From: Brachionus manjavacas
Taxonomy: Eukaryota > Rotifera > Eurotatoria > Ploima > Brachionidae
Direction of reading: 5' to 3'
Assembly (NCBI GenBank): GCA_019054805.1
Contig: JAHQIY010000001.1
Location: 7,392,501 to 7,456,500, forward strand
DNA length: 64,000 nt
This document shows, piece by piece, positions 1 to 11,150 of this stretch (position 1 is its first letter; every line of letters begins with the position of its first letter). Below the pieces are notes generated by a model that saw only the letters and a program-made list of their open reading frames with translations, ran no database searches and was not told where the DNA came from. A program made the translations under genes and the position numbers.

Positions 1-1075
1 TCCGCTTCGTTTTTGAGCTTGAGCTCGCCGAATGCATTTTAATTCGGAAAAAACGAATTATCTTTTGGTAAATTATTTTCAAAATTTTCTATACACTATG
101 AAATTAATGTCGGTAATTTTTTTTTAATATTCTTCTGCTCATTTAATTTGCTTTGTGTTAAGTTAGCTAAATATCAAACAAAAATGGAAAATAAAATTTG
201 ATAATATTTTAAGCAAAATTATTTTTATTTTATTATAAAAGAAACGAATTTGCATTAAAAAAATTATGTCGATTTTTTTGTCTTGGCACTATTAAAAATT
301 TCTACTTTGGTAAAACATGTTTAGCTCAATTTTATTTAAATTATATTAATTTAATACTAAAAAAAAAAAAAATTTAAAAATTTCTTACTTTAAGGATAAA
401 ATTTACTAAGTAAATCGATTTGATACTCTTTAGTTTTATGCCCAAAAAACTCTTTAAAAAAAGCTTAATCTTGTAAAAATTAAGTTTTCATTTTCCAGAA
501 TAAAACTTATCTGAATATCAATAAAATGAGCTTATATCGTATGCAATATTAAGCAATTTGACCAGCGAGGCCAGTCACCTTTAAATTATTAGAGGCATTG
601 CTATCAAAATGTTCATGTTCATCTTCTCCTAATGATAATAATTATTAAAATTGTGATTTTTTTTCTCTAAATACCAAAATAACTACCAAATAATGAATGA
701 AGTTTTATATTTTGTGTTAAATTTTTTATTTCATTGGGAATTTTCCTAAAAAAGGGTCAAAAATTAAAAAAACCAAAAATTTTTTTTAAAGTTTGAAATT
801 TCATCTGTAAATTTCAAATTTTTATTTATTTGAAAAAAAATAATAGGTAAGAAGAGATTTAAAAAAGTTTTTGACGTTTTATTTAAAATTTCAAGCTTGA
901 AATATTTTGTTTGATTATATTAATTCAGAATTTCATGATTAATCAACAGGCTATTGGAATTCAAAATTTTTATTAAACTTGAAAATTGACTTTTTAAATT
1001 GGTTTTTAAAATGCTTTATTTTTAAAAAATAATTGAGAAAAATTGGAGAAAAAATCCAAAAAGTAAATTTACCCT
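1..1075. other. No gene seen
   Basis: A+T-rich sequence with homopolymer runs and no open frame of useful length. The first 40 bases contain a GAGCTTGAGCTC stretch resembling the 3'-tail motif of the jockey-type LINE found elsewhere in the window, but it is too short to call. Confidence 0.5.
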
Positions 1076-1083
1076 GTATCTAT

Positions 1084-2374
1084 TAGGGTTGTGAATCGAC
1101 TAAGCGTTAATTGATTAAATCGGTTAAATTTACATTCACTGAAATTTTGACTTTATCGAAAATTTCTTATTTTTATCGATCAAAAAATCATTGTTAGAAT
1201 TTTAATTTACTTAATTTTATAAATTTTACAAACATCGAAAAGCTATCGAACAAATTTGGACAATAGTATCCCTTTGTTTTCGAATAGTTAGTCGAATAAT
1301 TAAATCGGTTATATTGTTCGATTTTATAAATCGATTTACGAAAAAATCTAATTCAAAAGTGTAAAAAAAATGTATTTTTAAAAGATAAGTAATTTACGAA
1401 ACTAAACAAAACTTGAAAAATCATTTAAAAAAATTATTAAATAAGTTACGAAATTAAATAAAAATTAAAAAATTGTTTAAAAATCTTTAAAATTATTTTT
1501 TGTTTTCTAAAACGATTGAATTAAGCTTTATAAAAGTAAATTTTTCCAGATTTTTTGCACTCAGTCTGTTTCTTTCTTCATTTTGAATAAAGCTACTAAC
1601 AGAAAAAAGACTTTCTGCAGGAACTGAAGGAGCAATTAAACAAAATAGCTTTTTAATACTCCTAGTTAGTATTGGTAACTTAATATTTTAATATTTATAA
1701 AACAAAAGTGGATATTTTAGCTCATTTGAATCGGATTCTTTGTAAAATGTCTCGACGTTACATTCATAAAACTTAAATTCTTGAAAAGTGCCATTTTAAT
1801 TTGATAAAAATGAAATTTTTGAAAGTTGTTGGTTTTTTTTCAAATTAAATTCTAACTAAATAAGTTTTAAAAATCAAGTCTTTATTATTGATATATTATT
1901 GAAACAAATTTAACATAACTTTCCTTTACATTATTCATATCATTGAAGTAATAATTTTTTTTTAAAAAATGTTTCGACCATGAAGCTTGGTCGATTAAAA
2001 TCGACTAATATATTCGATATCAATATTCGATCAGTTAATTCGAATAAATAAAATAAAAATGATCTTGATCGACTAAAGAAGAAATCGATAAATAAAATTA
2101 TTATTATTATTATTATTATTTATTCGACACAAAAAAAAACTAAACATTTGATTTTTATTTTATTTTATTTCTTTCTTGCCTTTTTTTTTTTTTTTTTTTT
2201 TTAACATCGCCAGAATTGGCGTTAATATGAATAAATAATAATAAGAAAATAAAATTATATCAAATATTTTTCGATAAAAGTTTGTCGTTTTAAAAAGTTA
2301 TCGTTTAATTTAAACAGTTCGATAATGATTTTTTTTTGATCGATTTGCGAAGTTCCTTTCTATTATCAACCCTA
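1084..2374 (-). mobile_element. Decayed hAT DNA transposon with perfect 8-bp TSD
   Basis: The element begins TAGGGTTGTGAATCG and ends with the inverted counterpart (reverse complement TAGGGTTGATAATAG), so the first 8 bp of the ends are perfect inverted repeats. It is flanked on both sides by the direct repeat GTATCTAT (1076-1083 and 2375-2382), an 8-bp duplication as hAT transposases make. Inside, on the minus strand, is the C-terminal dimerisation part of a hAT transposase (1502-1688). The interior also holds many ATCGATT-like stretches, an ATT microsatellite (about 2099-2120) and a long T run (about 2181-2203). At 1.29 kb it is too short for a full transposase gene, so it is non-autonomous or internally deleted. 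The intact duplication suggests fairly recent insertion. Confidence 0.85.
1502..1688 (-). pseudogene. hAT transposase C-terminal fragment
   Basis: A stop-free minus-strand frame of about 60 codons. It carries the hAT dimerisation signature: APSVPAESLFSVSSFI followed by RNRLSAKNLEKF, matching the family pattern of S-x-P-S/A-E-R/S-x-F-S then K-R-N-R-L-S. Family knowledge places this block at the C-terminus of hAT transposases, where it mediates dimer formation. No RNase-H-like catalytic core is recognisable upstream (positions above about 1700 on this strand), so the gene is a remnant and cannot be functional. It lies inside the hAT element bounded by inverted ends and target duplications. Confidence 0.8.
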
Positions 2375-2382
2375 GTATCTAT

Positions 2383-2592
2383 GCTCAGCCACCAAAAAAA
2401 ACACAAGAAATTGCTAATTTAGCTGCTGTTCCATTCCCCAACTTAGTTTGTGAATATGATGTTTGTAGAAAATTTAATTTAGAACAAATCTTTTATAAGT
2501 CTGATAATAAATTTATTAAATATTCTGAATCTCCATATTTGTTCATGAATATAATTTTAAATGCAATTTATTGCGAGATCAGAATAAAATAA
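2383..2592 (+). pseudogene. Unrecognised coding-like relic cut by the hAT insertion
   Basis: Directly after the right target duplication is a frame open for 69 codons, including AAVPFPNLVCEYDVCRKF and a final stop at 2590-2592. Composition (two cysteines, few low-complexity residues) looks protein-like and differs from the flanking A+T-rich DNA. I found no matching coding sequence to the left of the hAT element, so the relic may be a fragment of another mobile element into which hAT jumped. Product unknown. Confidence 0.3.
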
Positions 2593-2614
2593 AATTAAAA
2601 GCATTAAACGTAAA

Positions 2615-2700
2615 ATATTAATAATAAGCTACAGCAGTAGATCTTTGGAGCGAGACTAGATGTAGTTTCGCTATGGTAGCTATCTTTCTAAAAAAAAAAA
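2615..2700 (-). repeat. CR1-like LINE 3' tail fragment
   Basis: The stretch around AAGCTACAG...TTTCGCTATGGTAGCTATCT resembles 54007-54065 (AAGCTACAG...TTGCTATGGTAGCTGTCT), which lies just outside the end of a CR1-like LINE reading frame on the minus strand. Both are preceded by AAT-rich repeats, the usual end of this family here. It is read as a short 3'-end-only insertion on the minus strand. Confidence 0.55.
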
Positions 2701-3177
2701 TCTTCATTAAATATGCAATCCAGTCAGAGAGTAATTTACAGTCAATTCATCATATACAAATAATTTTTGATAGATTGACTTGAAAAAACGTTATTTAAAT
2801 AACGTATTAAATTTTCAATAACTTTTTATTAATTTTTTGCTTGATTGTTCATTTTATTTTACAAAAATTAAATGTATAAATCAATTTTAAAAATTAGGAT
2901 AAATTAATTTAATAAACAACTTGTTTATTAAGATAAAAAGAAATAAATAAATTTCCAAGAATAAATCTTAAGACAAATTTTAAAATATTATAGACAAATT
3001 AGATCAACTTTTCAAAATTATATTTAAGAATTTAATTTTGAACTAGAATACAAATAAAAGCATTTTTCACAATTAAAATTGAGAACTAAAGATTTAAAAT
3101 GGTTGATTCAAATTATACAAACATATTATATTGTACAAAAGCTGAAAATTAATTGGAAATATTGAAACAAAATAAAA

Positions 3178-4431
3178 TAATAATAATAATAAAAATAGTT
3201 TATATTCTACGGTCAATTTAGTTAATCTAAAATTCCATTTGTTCACTACTCGGTTAGATAGAAAGTTTCGCCTTGCTTCACATTTTGCTAGCTGAGAGCG
3301 AATGCGATGTTTTGCTCCCCTTACTCTTCCACTTGGTCCTTCAATATTAACTGAACTCATAAATTCCGCATCATAATGCCAATTGACATGATTATATTTG
3401 CTTTGAATTTTATAAAATTGAATCAATTCTCCACGCTGTCGCCTTTCTTTTAGAGCTTCCAATCCTAAATTAGCTAACCTTGACTCATAATTCAAACTTC
3501 TTATCTGTGGGACAAGTTTCCTTGCTCGTCTTTGTACTTGTTCTAGTGGAAATATATCCTTTTTTAAATAAGGATTCCAAGCAGGCACACAGTATTCAAG
3601 ATGGGGTCTAACATATGCTTTGTAAAGTTGCAAAAATGATTGAGCATCCCAATACTCAAATGTTTTCTTGAGCATATCATGCATGTTATTGGCTTTTATA
3701 ACACAGCTATCAATTTGATCATTCCATTTGAGTTTGTTATTCACCATTACACCAAGATCGCGCTCAGTGGCAGTCTCAGCTAATCCAACTCTGATATCAT
3801 TCGCGTTTAACATTGAGATTTCTTGCCTGGCAATTTTTGAATCGCCAATATACATTACTTTTCATTTGGACTCATTGAACTCCATACTCCAGCACTTTGA
3901 CCACTCAACCATCTTGTCAATGTCATCTTGAATTAGCATTTGATCACCAGTATTTCTACTGATACTAATCAATTTGCTGTCATCCGCAAACAGCTTTCAA
4001 AAGTGACTTACTATCTCTGGTAAATCATTTATGAAGATCAAAAAAAGTAAAGGACCAAGTACTGAACCTTGTGGAACCCCACTTAGCACATCAACCCAAT
4101 CAGATTCATACTGACCTATCACTACTCTCTGTTTTCTATCCTTGAGAAAATTTTCTAGCCACCCGAAAAGCTTACCCGTTAATCCATAACTCTTTAACTT
4201 GATCTTAAGTAACTTATGCGAGACGCGATCAAATGCCTTCGTAAAATCTAAGAACACTACCACAGCACTGAATCCTCTATTCAATGCCTCAGTGATGATA
4301 TCTAGAGTTTCTAGCAAGTTGGTTATACAGGATTTAGCATGCATAAATCCATTATGATGTATTGACAGTAAATTGTGTTCCAATAAATACCTTATCATTT
4401 CATCTCTAATTTGCTTCATAATGACCATTTA
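3178..4431 (-). mobile_element. CR1-like LINE, 5'-truncated, broken reverse transcriptase
   Basis: Minus-strand non-LTR retrotransposon copy. The first block (4428-3997) has the reverse-transcriptase motifs [16 protein letters not shown] and [20 protein letters not shown]. After a frameshift near 3995 the catalytic LFADDSK motif follows, then a stop codon near 3857, then the C-terminal part (3855 to about 3200) with ERDLGVMVNNKLKW, RPHLEYCVPAWNPYL and the closing FLSNRVVNKWN. The block order is typical of the CR1/L2 branch of the jockey superfamily. No endonuclease domain is present, because the copy is truncated at its 5' end. It ends in an AAT microsatellite (about 3178-3192), the same 3' end style as the copy at 25.7-27.0 kb. 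Not functional. Confidence 0.85.
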
Positions 4432-6612
4432 TTATAAAGTCAGAATTTAAAAAAAAAGAGATTCCTTAAAAATAATAAAGCAAAATAGAATGATGATATT
4501 AAAAAATCAAAACAGAATAAATCAAAAAAATAAATTTCGAATGCAAAATAAATATTTAAAACATTTGAATTTACATTCAACTAAAAAAAATAAAAATTAA
4601 TTTTTTTAATTTATTTTTCAAAAATTCTAAAAAATTTAAAATTATTTAGTTAGTTAAAAAAAGTTTTGTGAAATTCAGAGCTTATTATCTTTTAAACATT
4701 CTTTTCTGTACTTGATCTATGAATCCTTTTTTTTAATTTTAAATTAATTTTTTTTCTAAAGGTCTAAACTTAGTTCTGTAAATGCAAATTTTAAAATCAG
4801 ATAAAAGTCAGATCAAGATCATGTTACAACACTGGTTACATGGTTTGGATTTAACATACTTTGTTATATCTAAAGGTAAACTCAGCAATATAAAAATGCA
4901 CATTGCATATGCACATCATCTAACTGATAAAATTTTAAGTTATTTTTTTTAAATTTATATCTGAAAAAGCTAGTTATCAAACTTCATATCAAAAACAGTT
5001 ATGAAAAAAAAATTGTCTTTTTTTTTTTTTCAAAAAAAAATGGAAAATTCACAAAACATAATTTTAATTAATTTTTCTAAATAACTAAACTAAATTTTAA
5101 TTTTAAAAAAGTACTGCTAAAATATTAAAATAAACAAAAATTTAGAAAAAATTTAAGCTAAAACGCGGGAGTAAATAATAATAATTAACTTCAAATTACT
5201 CTTTCATGACTGTTTTTTTGAACATATTTTCAAATAAAACTGATTTTTTATGTCATTTTAATTCTTTTTCTGATTTTAGTTACTCGGTTAAATATAACTT
5301 GTCCTAATGGAATGGGTTAAGATTAGGTTATGTTTTTTTTGTTGACAATGATGTTAAGAGGTATGAAGACGAAATATCTATTTACGACATTTAAATGCCG
5401 ACCTATAGAGGAAATCAATAAAAGGTAAGTTTAAAAAAATTAAGCCATGTAAAAAGGTTTCTTTACCAGACATTTTCACTCAAATTAGTTTGAGTGATAA
5501 GCACTACTCTCAAGCTCAACCACGCAAATTTTTTTTTGTGTCAAAATATATAAAATTAAATTTAAATTTTTAATTTAAATTTTTAATTTAAATTTTTAAT
5601 TTTTAGTTTTTAACTTTTTAAAAAAACGGTAGTGGTTAAACTTGTGGAAATATTTTTAATTGAATTAAATAGTTAAAAAATTGACCAAAATTAAGAAAAA
5701 ATATTTATTTTAAATCACAAGCTTTAATCTAACTCATCAAAAGCTATGATTTCGGGCTAAATTTATTATCTAATCAAGTTTGTTTTGAAGCGATTATAAT
5801 AAAACAATTATTCAAAATTTTATTTTTTAATATTTACATTAAACCCACAAACCAAACTCATGAAATTATTTAATAACAGGCTCTTATCACCCTTAACACA
5901 TTTTCGTGAACAAGAGAATCAGAAGAATTTGAATATTATTTAGTTTATTCAAGAGAGCTATTATTTTGCATATTATTCAATTAGGAAACAACGTTATGTT
6001 TAAAATTTATCACTCAAATTATTTTAAGTCTTTGAACTTTAGTATTTCTTTTTTCTAAAAAGCTTGTACTTAATTTTTTTAATTTTTTTAATGAGTCAAT
6101 TTAAAAATACATTAATTGGATTTTAAAATTAGCGAGAAATAGATTTTAATCTTCATTTAGTTTTCATTTTAAAAAATAATTTCATAAACATTCATAAAGT
6201 TCTTTAACAAATCCATTTTGCTAAAAAAAAATTTTGAACTTGTGTTTAAAAAGGTAAATTCGAAAAAAAGTAAATAAGTGGCAATTTTATTGGCAATATC
6301 CTAGATTTATATTAAATGTTAATGTTAGTATTGATTTTTCTGAGAATTTAGTTGTTATGACAGTTGTTTCTACGGTTTTATATTGAATTTCTTTAAGTTT
6401 TAAGAGAAATGTTCACAAGCAAGATTTATTTTTAGATTTAGGTAACAAAATGACTAATCTCAGGTATATTTTCCGTACAACTTCCTAAACACAAAGCCTC
6501 AAATATTAAATATTGACGAATTTTCGGAATTTATTTAAAATATTAACAGCACTTTGATATTATTCTTGAAAAAAATCTTTGATTTTTAATTCAAGAACTA
6601 TTAAAAATAGAA
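4432..6612. other. Intergenic; repeat fragments only
   Basis: No convincing gene. 4752-4790 repeats the CTAAAGG..TAAACTTAGTTCTGTAAATGCAA core of the palindromic MITE described at 17222-17487. About 5560-5599 is a tandem repeat of the 13-mer TTTAAATTTTTAA (three units). A possible first exon (ATG at 5348, GTAAGT donor after 5424) has no partner exon that I could find. Confidence 0.45.
5560..5599. repeat. 13-bp tandem repeat, three units
   Basis: Three head-to-tail copies of TTTAAATTTTTAA followed by a diverging partial copy. Pure A+T minisatellite-like sequence in an intergenic region. Confidence 0.7.
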
Positions 6613-7241
6613 ATGGTAAATTTTAATTTTCTTTTTTCATCTTTCTTTAAACTTTCTTTTCCCTTAGGCACATAGCTTTAGAAAAAACTTAAACGAATCT
6701 AGACTTAAAAGTAACTAATTGATTATCAGGGGAATAATTTATTTATTATTTGTTTTAAAGCAAAATTCGATTTGATTTCTCATGACGAAGGACAATCTAT
6801 AAGAACAGAAGATGCAATTACTATTATTAGAGCTATGGGTCAAAACCCTTCACTACGAGACTCGCAACAAGCCTTGTCCAAAGAAGGTCTAAGCGCCAAG
6901 AGCTCTCTTACTTTTGAAGAATTTAAATTATATGCTGAAAGTATTTGGACTGATGAGGATGATGAATCATTTGAGAACTTGCTGTACTCGGCCTTTAAAC
7001 GATTCGATAAGAACCAGACTGGATCGATAGATTTTAATGAATTCAGAAGAATAATGCTTAATTATGGCGAACCATTGAGTTCTAGAGAATGTGATGAACT
7101 AATAAAGCTGGCTGACGTAAATCATGATGGAAAAATCAGCTATCTTGGCAAGTTAATCTTACGCCATCCAAAAACTTAAATTTATTAATTCTTTTTTGTT
7201 TAGAATTCATCCGGCTTTTTTCCCAAATTCTTGATGATTGA
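6613..7241 (+). CDS. EF-hand calcium-binding protein (calmodulin/centrin-like)
   Basis: Inferred exons are 6613-6615, 6668-6710, 6761-7147 and 7204-7241, giving 156 residues, close to calmodulin's length. The last two EF-hand loops are canonical: DKNQTGSIDFNE and DVNHDGKISYLE, each with acidic positions 1 and 12, glycine at 6 and isoleucine at 8. The N-terminal pair is degenerate (SHDEGQSIRTED; the second loop is not recognisable), so probably only the C-terminal lobe binds calcium. The final hand is completed only if a 56-bp GC-AG intron (7148-7203) is removed; reading through replaces the rest of that hand with an unrelated tail and a stop at 7179. The first coding exon would contain just ATG, then a GTAAAT donor. 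That start is inferred from phase and is the least certain part. Probable calcium sensor; the exact subfamily is not recognised. AATAAA follows at about 7268. Confidence 0.75.
7148..7203 (+). other. GC-AG intron completing the last EF-hand
   Basis: The donor is G|GCAAGT and the acceptor TTTGTTTAG. Splicing joins ISYL to EFIRLFSQILDD, restoring the invariant glutamate at loop position 12 and a normal F helix. No GT donor nearby gives an open frame with the same effect. Length (56 bp) matches the other introns in this region. Confidence 0.8.
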
Positions 7242-9152
7242 TTTTTTTAAATGTATTTATTTTTTTAAATAAAATTATAGCAATTTTGTCTTTGTCTTAA
7301 CTTATTTTTTATTGATCTGAATTAGAAAAATGTATCACTGTCGTTTTAAACTTTGACAAGTGATTTTAAAACTCAAAATATTAAATATTAAAAAAAAATT
7401 TACAAGTTTATCTTGAATTCACTTACTATCTAAATTAAAATGAACGAACTAAGAATTAAAAGCTTTTAACCCAAAAGCATTTAAGACCCGAATTGATCTC
7501 GAAATTTGTTTTTATAATTTTAGAGCATTTAATACAAAAATCATTAATCAATATTTTTTTATTTTTGTTTTGGAAAGCATCAGGGCTTTAATTGAAATTT
7601 CAAATACCTCGAGGTACGCGCGAGCCAAAGACCATAATTCATTAAGATATTTAAATAAATCGAATGCTTCATTGATTACAAGAGATAGTAATTTACTCCA
7701 TGTCTGTACTATGTCTTGGTAGCCGAAATGTAGATTAATTTGTATTGTTATATAAGAAAAAAGATAACAAAATTTTTAATTAAAATCAAATGAAAAAAGC
7801 TAAATTTTAATGATTTTAAAATTAGAGGGTATAAATAAATTTTGCTCTTGAGTCACATTCTAAATTTTGACCGTAAATCAGATCATTTAATCCCAACAAC
7901 TAAATCAGTATCTGAAATAGTTTCTAATTTATTTTCATAATTCTAAATTAAATTATTAGCCGAAAGCAAAATTTGTTCTTTTTTCAAAAAGCTAGATGGA
8001 TTCTAATTTTGACTTAAAATTTTCAACTGTTTTTTTTAGTTACATCACAATCGAGTGCAATGTTTTAGCAACTTATGTCTCTATACGAATCAACTAAATG
8101 TATTCACAACACAAAAGGCTGAATAAATCAAATAAAATTAAATTTTTTTTTTATTTAGAAAAATAATCAATTTATCTAAACAAATTGAATAATTTTAACG
8201 CAAATGTTTAGACAGAAAATTTAAATTTTTGAGCTTCATGTGTAGTCCAAAATTTTTATGCCAATATTAGAATTCATTAAGTCGATTGTCTTGAATCAAT
8301 TTTACTATTTGCTTGACCGACTCTCTTTTTCGATATACTCATTAAATGCAGAAAAAATTGGAATAATTTAAGCATTTTTTGTTCAAAAATAGATCTTAAA
8401 GCTATTGATTAAATATCGAAAAATCATTTCTAAACAAATCACATGTGTTTTAATTTCATTTTTCGGCGTCTATAGGTGCATATGATACTTATTTATCAAA
8501 ACGATAATAAGCTTTAAGCTTTCATTCCTTTAAAGTGTAATTTTTAGCTAAATATTAATTTAAAATTAGAGTTACCTGAACTAGTGTGTTGACGCCCCAT
8601 AAAATTTAATATGACAATTGTTTGTACAAGATATCCACAAATTAAATGCTTCAATTGATTTAGTATGCAAACATTAGCAAAAAACCTCAACAAATTTTAT
8701 CATCAATTCAGTCTAAAATGAACCCATTTTTCTCAGATAAAAAAAATCTTTATTTACTTTGATAATCTTTTGGAGTCTGAGAACCCAAAAACCGGGTATC
8801 AAACAATCCCTTTGTCTCATTTAAAAATGTGTAAGATTTTTTATTTTTTTCAATTACAATTAATAGGATTAAGGTAAGCAACTTTTTCAAAATTTCAAGG
8901 ACAACCAAAAAATAACTGTCTATCTCGCTTTTGTCCGCAGCCAGCAAAATATTCAACCAACTCCAACTTAACCGGTTAAAGACACTGTATTCAATCAAGT
9001 TGAATCTTGTAGCACAAATTCTACCAAATATGAGAACTAAGGGTCTATTAGAGGATGCAGATGATTTTGGAAATTTTTGCCCGAGCTCTAAATAGCTCAA
9101 ATCAATTTTAAATAGCTGGATCATATTCTAGAAAGTTTACATATTCCTAATT
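7242..9152. other. Intergenic, no gene seen
   Basis: A+T-rich DNA without splice-bounded open frames or recognisable protein motifs. A 124-codon minus-strand frame (8750-9124) has an ATG but no recognisable family. Confidence 0.4.
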
Positions 9153-9417
9153 ATGGGAACCAGGTCTTCTAGGCATTTTGGTCATACATTGCTTATGAAT
9201 AAGCCTGAATATCCGGACAATCAGATTTTGGAAATAAGAAGAGGAACCAAAAAGCTATCGCAAAAGAGTCTTATGGCTAAGATGTTCACAGATTTACTAG
9301 ATAAACCAACAGGTGAAGAGTTGGTTTCTAGCGATTGATAGAAGTAAATGGAGAGAGTGCAGAAAAGGAGCAAAAAAAGGCACCAAAGCTTTCGATTTTG
9401 TTTTTACCACATATTAA
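9153..9417 (+). pseudogene. Possible mobile-element coding relic
   Basis: An open frame from 9153 to 9338 contains TKKLSQKSLMAKMFTDLL. In another frame it is followed by LAIDRSKWRECRKGAKKG (about 9325-9417). The D-R-x-K/R-W-R pattern is common near the C-terminus of LINE reverse-transcriptase proteins, so a frameshifted LINE relic is the best reading. The first part is not recognised. Evidence is weak. Confidence 0.25.
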
Positions 9418-9441
9418 CTGAGGTTTGATTGTTCTGAATTA

Positions 9442-10998
9442 ATCTCCATTAAAAAAACGTAAGCTGTAATTTTAGACCTAAAATTTAGGAGGTTCATAAA
9501 AATTTTAATTTCAAAGAAATAAATAAATAATTTGATTTTATACTTTAAAAAAAATAATCTTAAATAGCGTCTTTTGAGAGATATAAATAATATGCACTGT
9601 ATTTTTATGTGATTTTACGTTCGTAGGCTTTTGAGGAAAATGCATGAATTCAGTATATTGTTGTTATTATTAAATGACCAAAGGTCAGTTTCTTGAAGGT
9701 AGTATATCCTTGTTTCATCATTCAGGAAAAGATTTTTTCTTAATGTTTTAATTAAGTTCATATAAAAAATAAAGAAAAATTGAAGTAAAAAAATAATATT
9801 CTTGAGCAGCACAATCCTTGAGGCTAATATCTTCATTTTGGATTTTTCCGATTTTTCTCATGTTGACGACAGTTAAATAACAAAAAATTCAACTTTGAAT
9901 CTGACCAAGTGCTTTTTCGTGTTTTTATTATTTAAAGTGTTTATATTTAGAAAAAAATTGAGTCATTAGGCAAAGTGGTTAATAAATTTGACCTTTTTTG
10001 TAGAGTGACTTATATTATAAAAACTATAGATTTTTAAAACAGCTTTTAACAGGTAAAATCATCAAAATTCGAAAAAACCTATTAAAATGCTTGGAGAAAA
10101 CAATCGATTGAGATTGATAGTTTTTTTAGGTATTTAAATAAACTAAAAACAACTAAAAATTTGGAATGCTAATTAGAATTAGAATATATTAGTCTGCGCT
10201 AAAACTAAATAATTCTGTAACTAAATAATGGCATTGTAAATCTGTGGTAAAAATTCATTTTCAATGCACAATCATCCTAAAAAATAAATTAAAATTATTC
10301 TCGCTCTAATCGGAAATTGTCGCCATGAGAATTTCCAGATTTTCGAAATATCGATGACTCACGTCACTTAACTTTTACATTTTACATTGAACAAAAACAT
10401 TAGTATGCAGAATTAGTGAGTGAGTGCTTGTTGTTACTAAATTTCAAAGCGTAATTTTCATCAAAATTATTTTTGTAGATTTCGAACTAAAATGTTTAAT
10501 TTTAAAATCTTAGTATAGATAGCATAATTTATTAAAATTTCAACTATAATTTCAATATGAGAGAGAAAATTATAAAATTTCCATTTATTTTCAAGCTATT
10601 TGCAACCAACACCACCAAAACTACTTATATTATTTAGTTTTATTTACAATTTATACAACATTTGTTTTCTCGAAATAATTTTATTCCTAAACATCAGACA
10701 ATTCCGTTTAGGAATCGATTTTCCACTTCGACCCAATCCAAGTTCCAACACAATTTTTCAATCAAAGTCGCGCTCACAAAAACAAAACTTTTCTGAAAAG
10801 AACTCTAATTTATATTTCCAATTTTCACTGTCAATGATTTTTGAAACGCAACAAAAAATCGACAATACACACTAGTTTGGCCAGTAATTAATTATTTTTG
10901 AATTTTTCTCCTTAATTATATTTTTTTCATTTAAATTGAAAAAAATTTATCATTCTGAAAAGAAAGAATTTTAAATTTCTAAACTAAAAAAACAAATT
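9442..10998. other. Intergenic, no gene seen
   Basis: Low-complexity A+T-rich sequence. The 91-codon plus-strand frame at 10600-10875 lacks an ATG start and looks like chance. Confidence 0.4.
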
Positions 10999-11150
10999 TT
11001 AATTAGATTCAAAAAAAAATTTTTCTTCAATTAATTTGTTAAATCTGCCTGCCGTTTTCTCATCCTCTGGTCTGCTCAAGCTAGAAGATCCAGCATTTTC
11101 TGTTTGCTTAGCTAAGTAGCAATCGATAAGATAAATAAATTTCAAGATAG
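10999..11150 (-). CDS. Possible isolated terminal exon, unknown gene
   Basis: On the minus strand a strong acceptor (ATTATTTTTCAG) opens a 50-codon frame ending at a stop. It includes FIYLIDCYLAKQTEN and SRPEDEKTAGRFNKLI, which read like ordinary protein rather than A+T noise. I could not find a convincing upstream exon between 11150 and 12500, so this may be a real 3' exon of a gene whose other exons I missed, or a relic. Product not recognised. Confidence 0.25.

Noticed and set aside
5348..5424. Possible first exon with ATG and a strong GTAAGT donor
   Set aside because: Its phase does not fit the EF-hand gene at 6613, and no other downstream exon was found.
8750..9124. 124-codon minus-strand frame with ATG
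   Set aside because: No recognisable motif, no splice context; its C-terminal half is low-complexity leucine/isoleucine. Kept only as a remark in the gap entry.
10600..10875. 91-codon plus-strand frame
   Set aside because: No ATG start and A+T-driven composition; no family resemblance.
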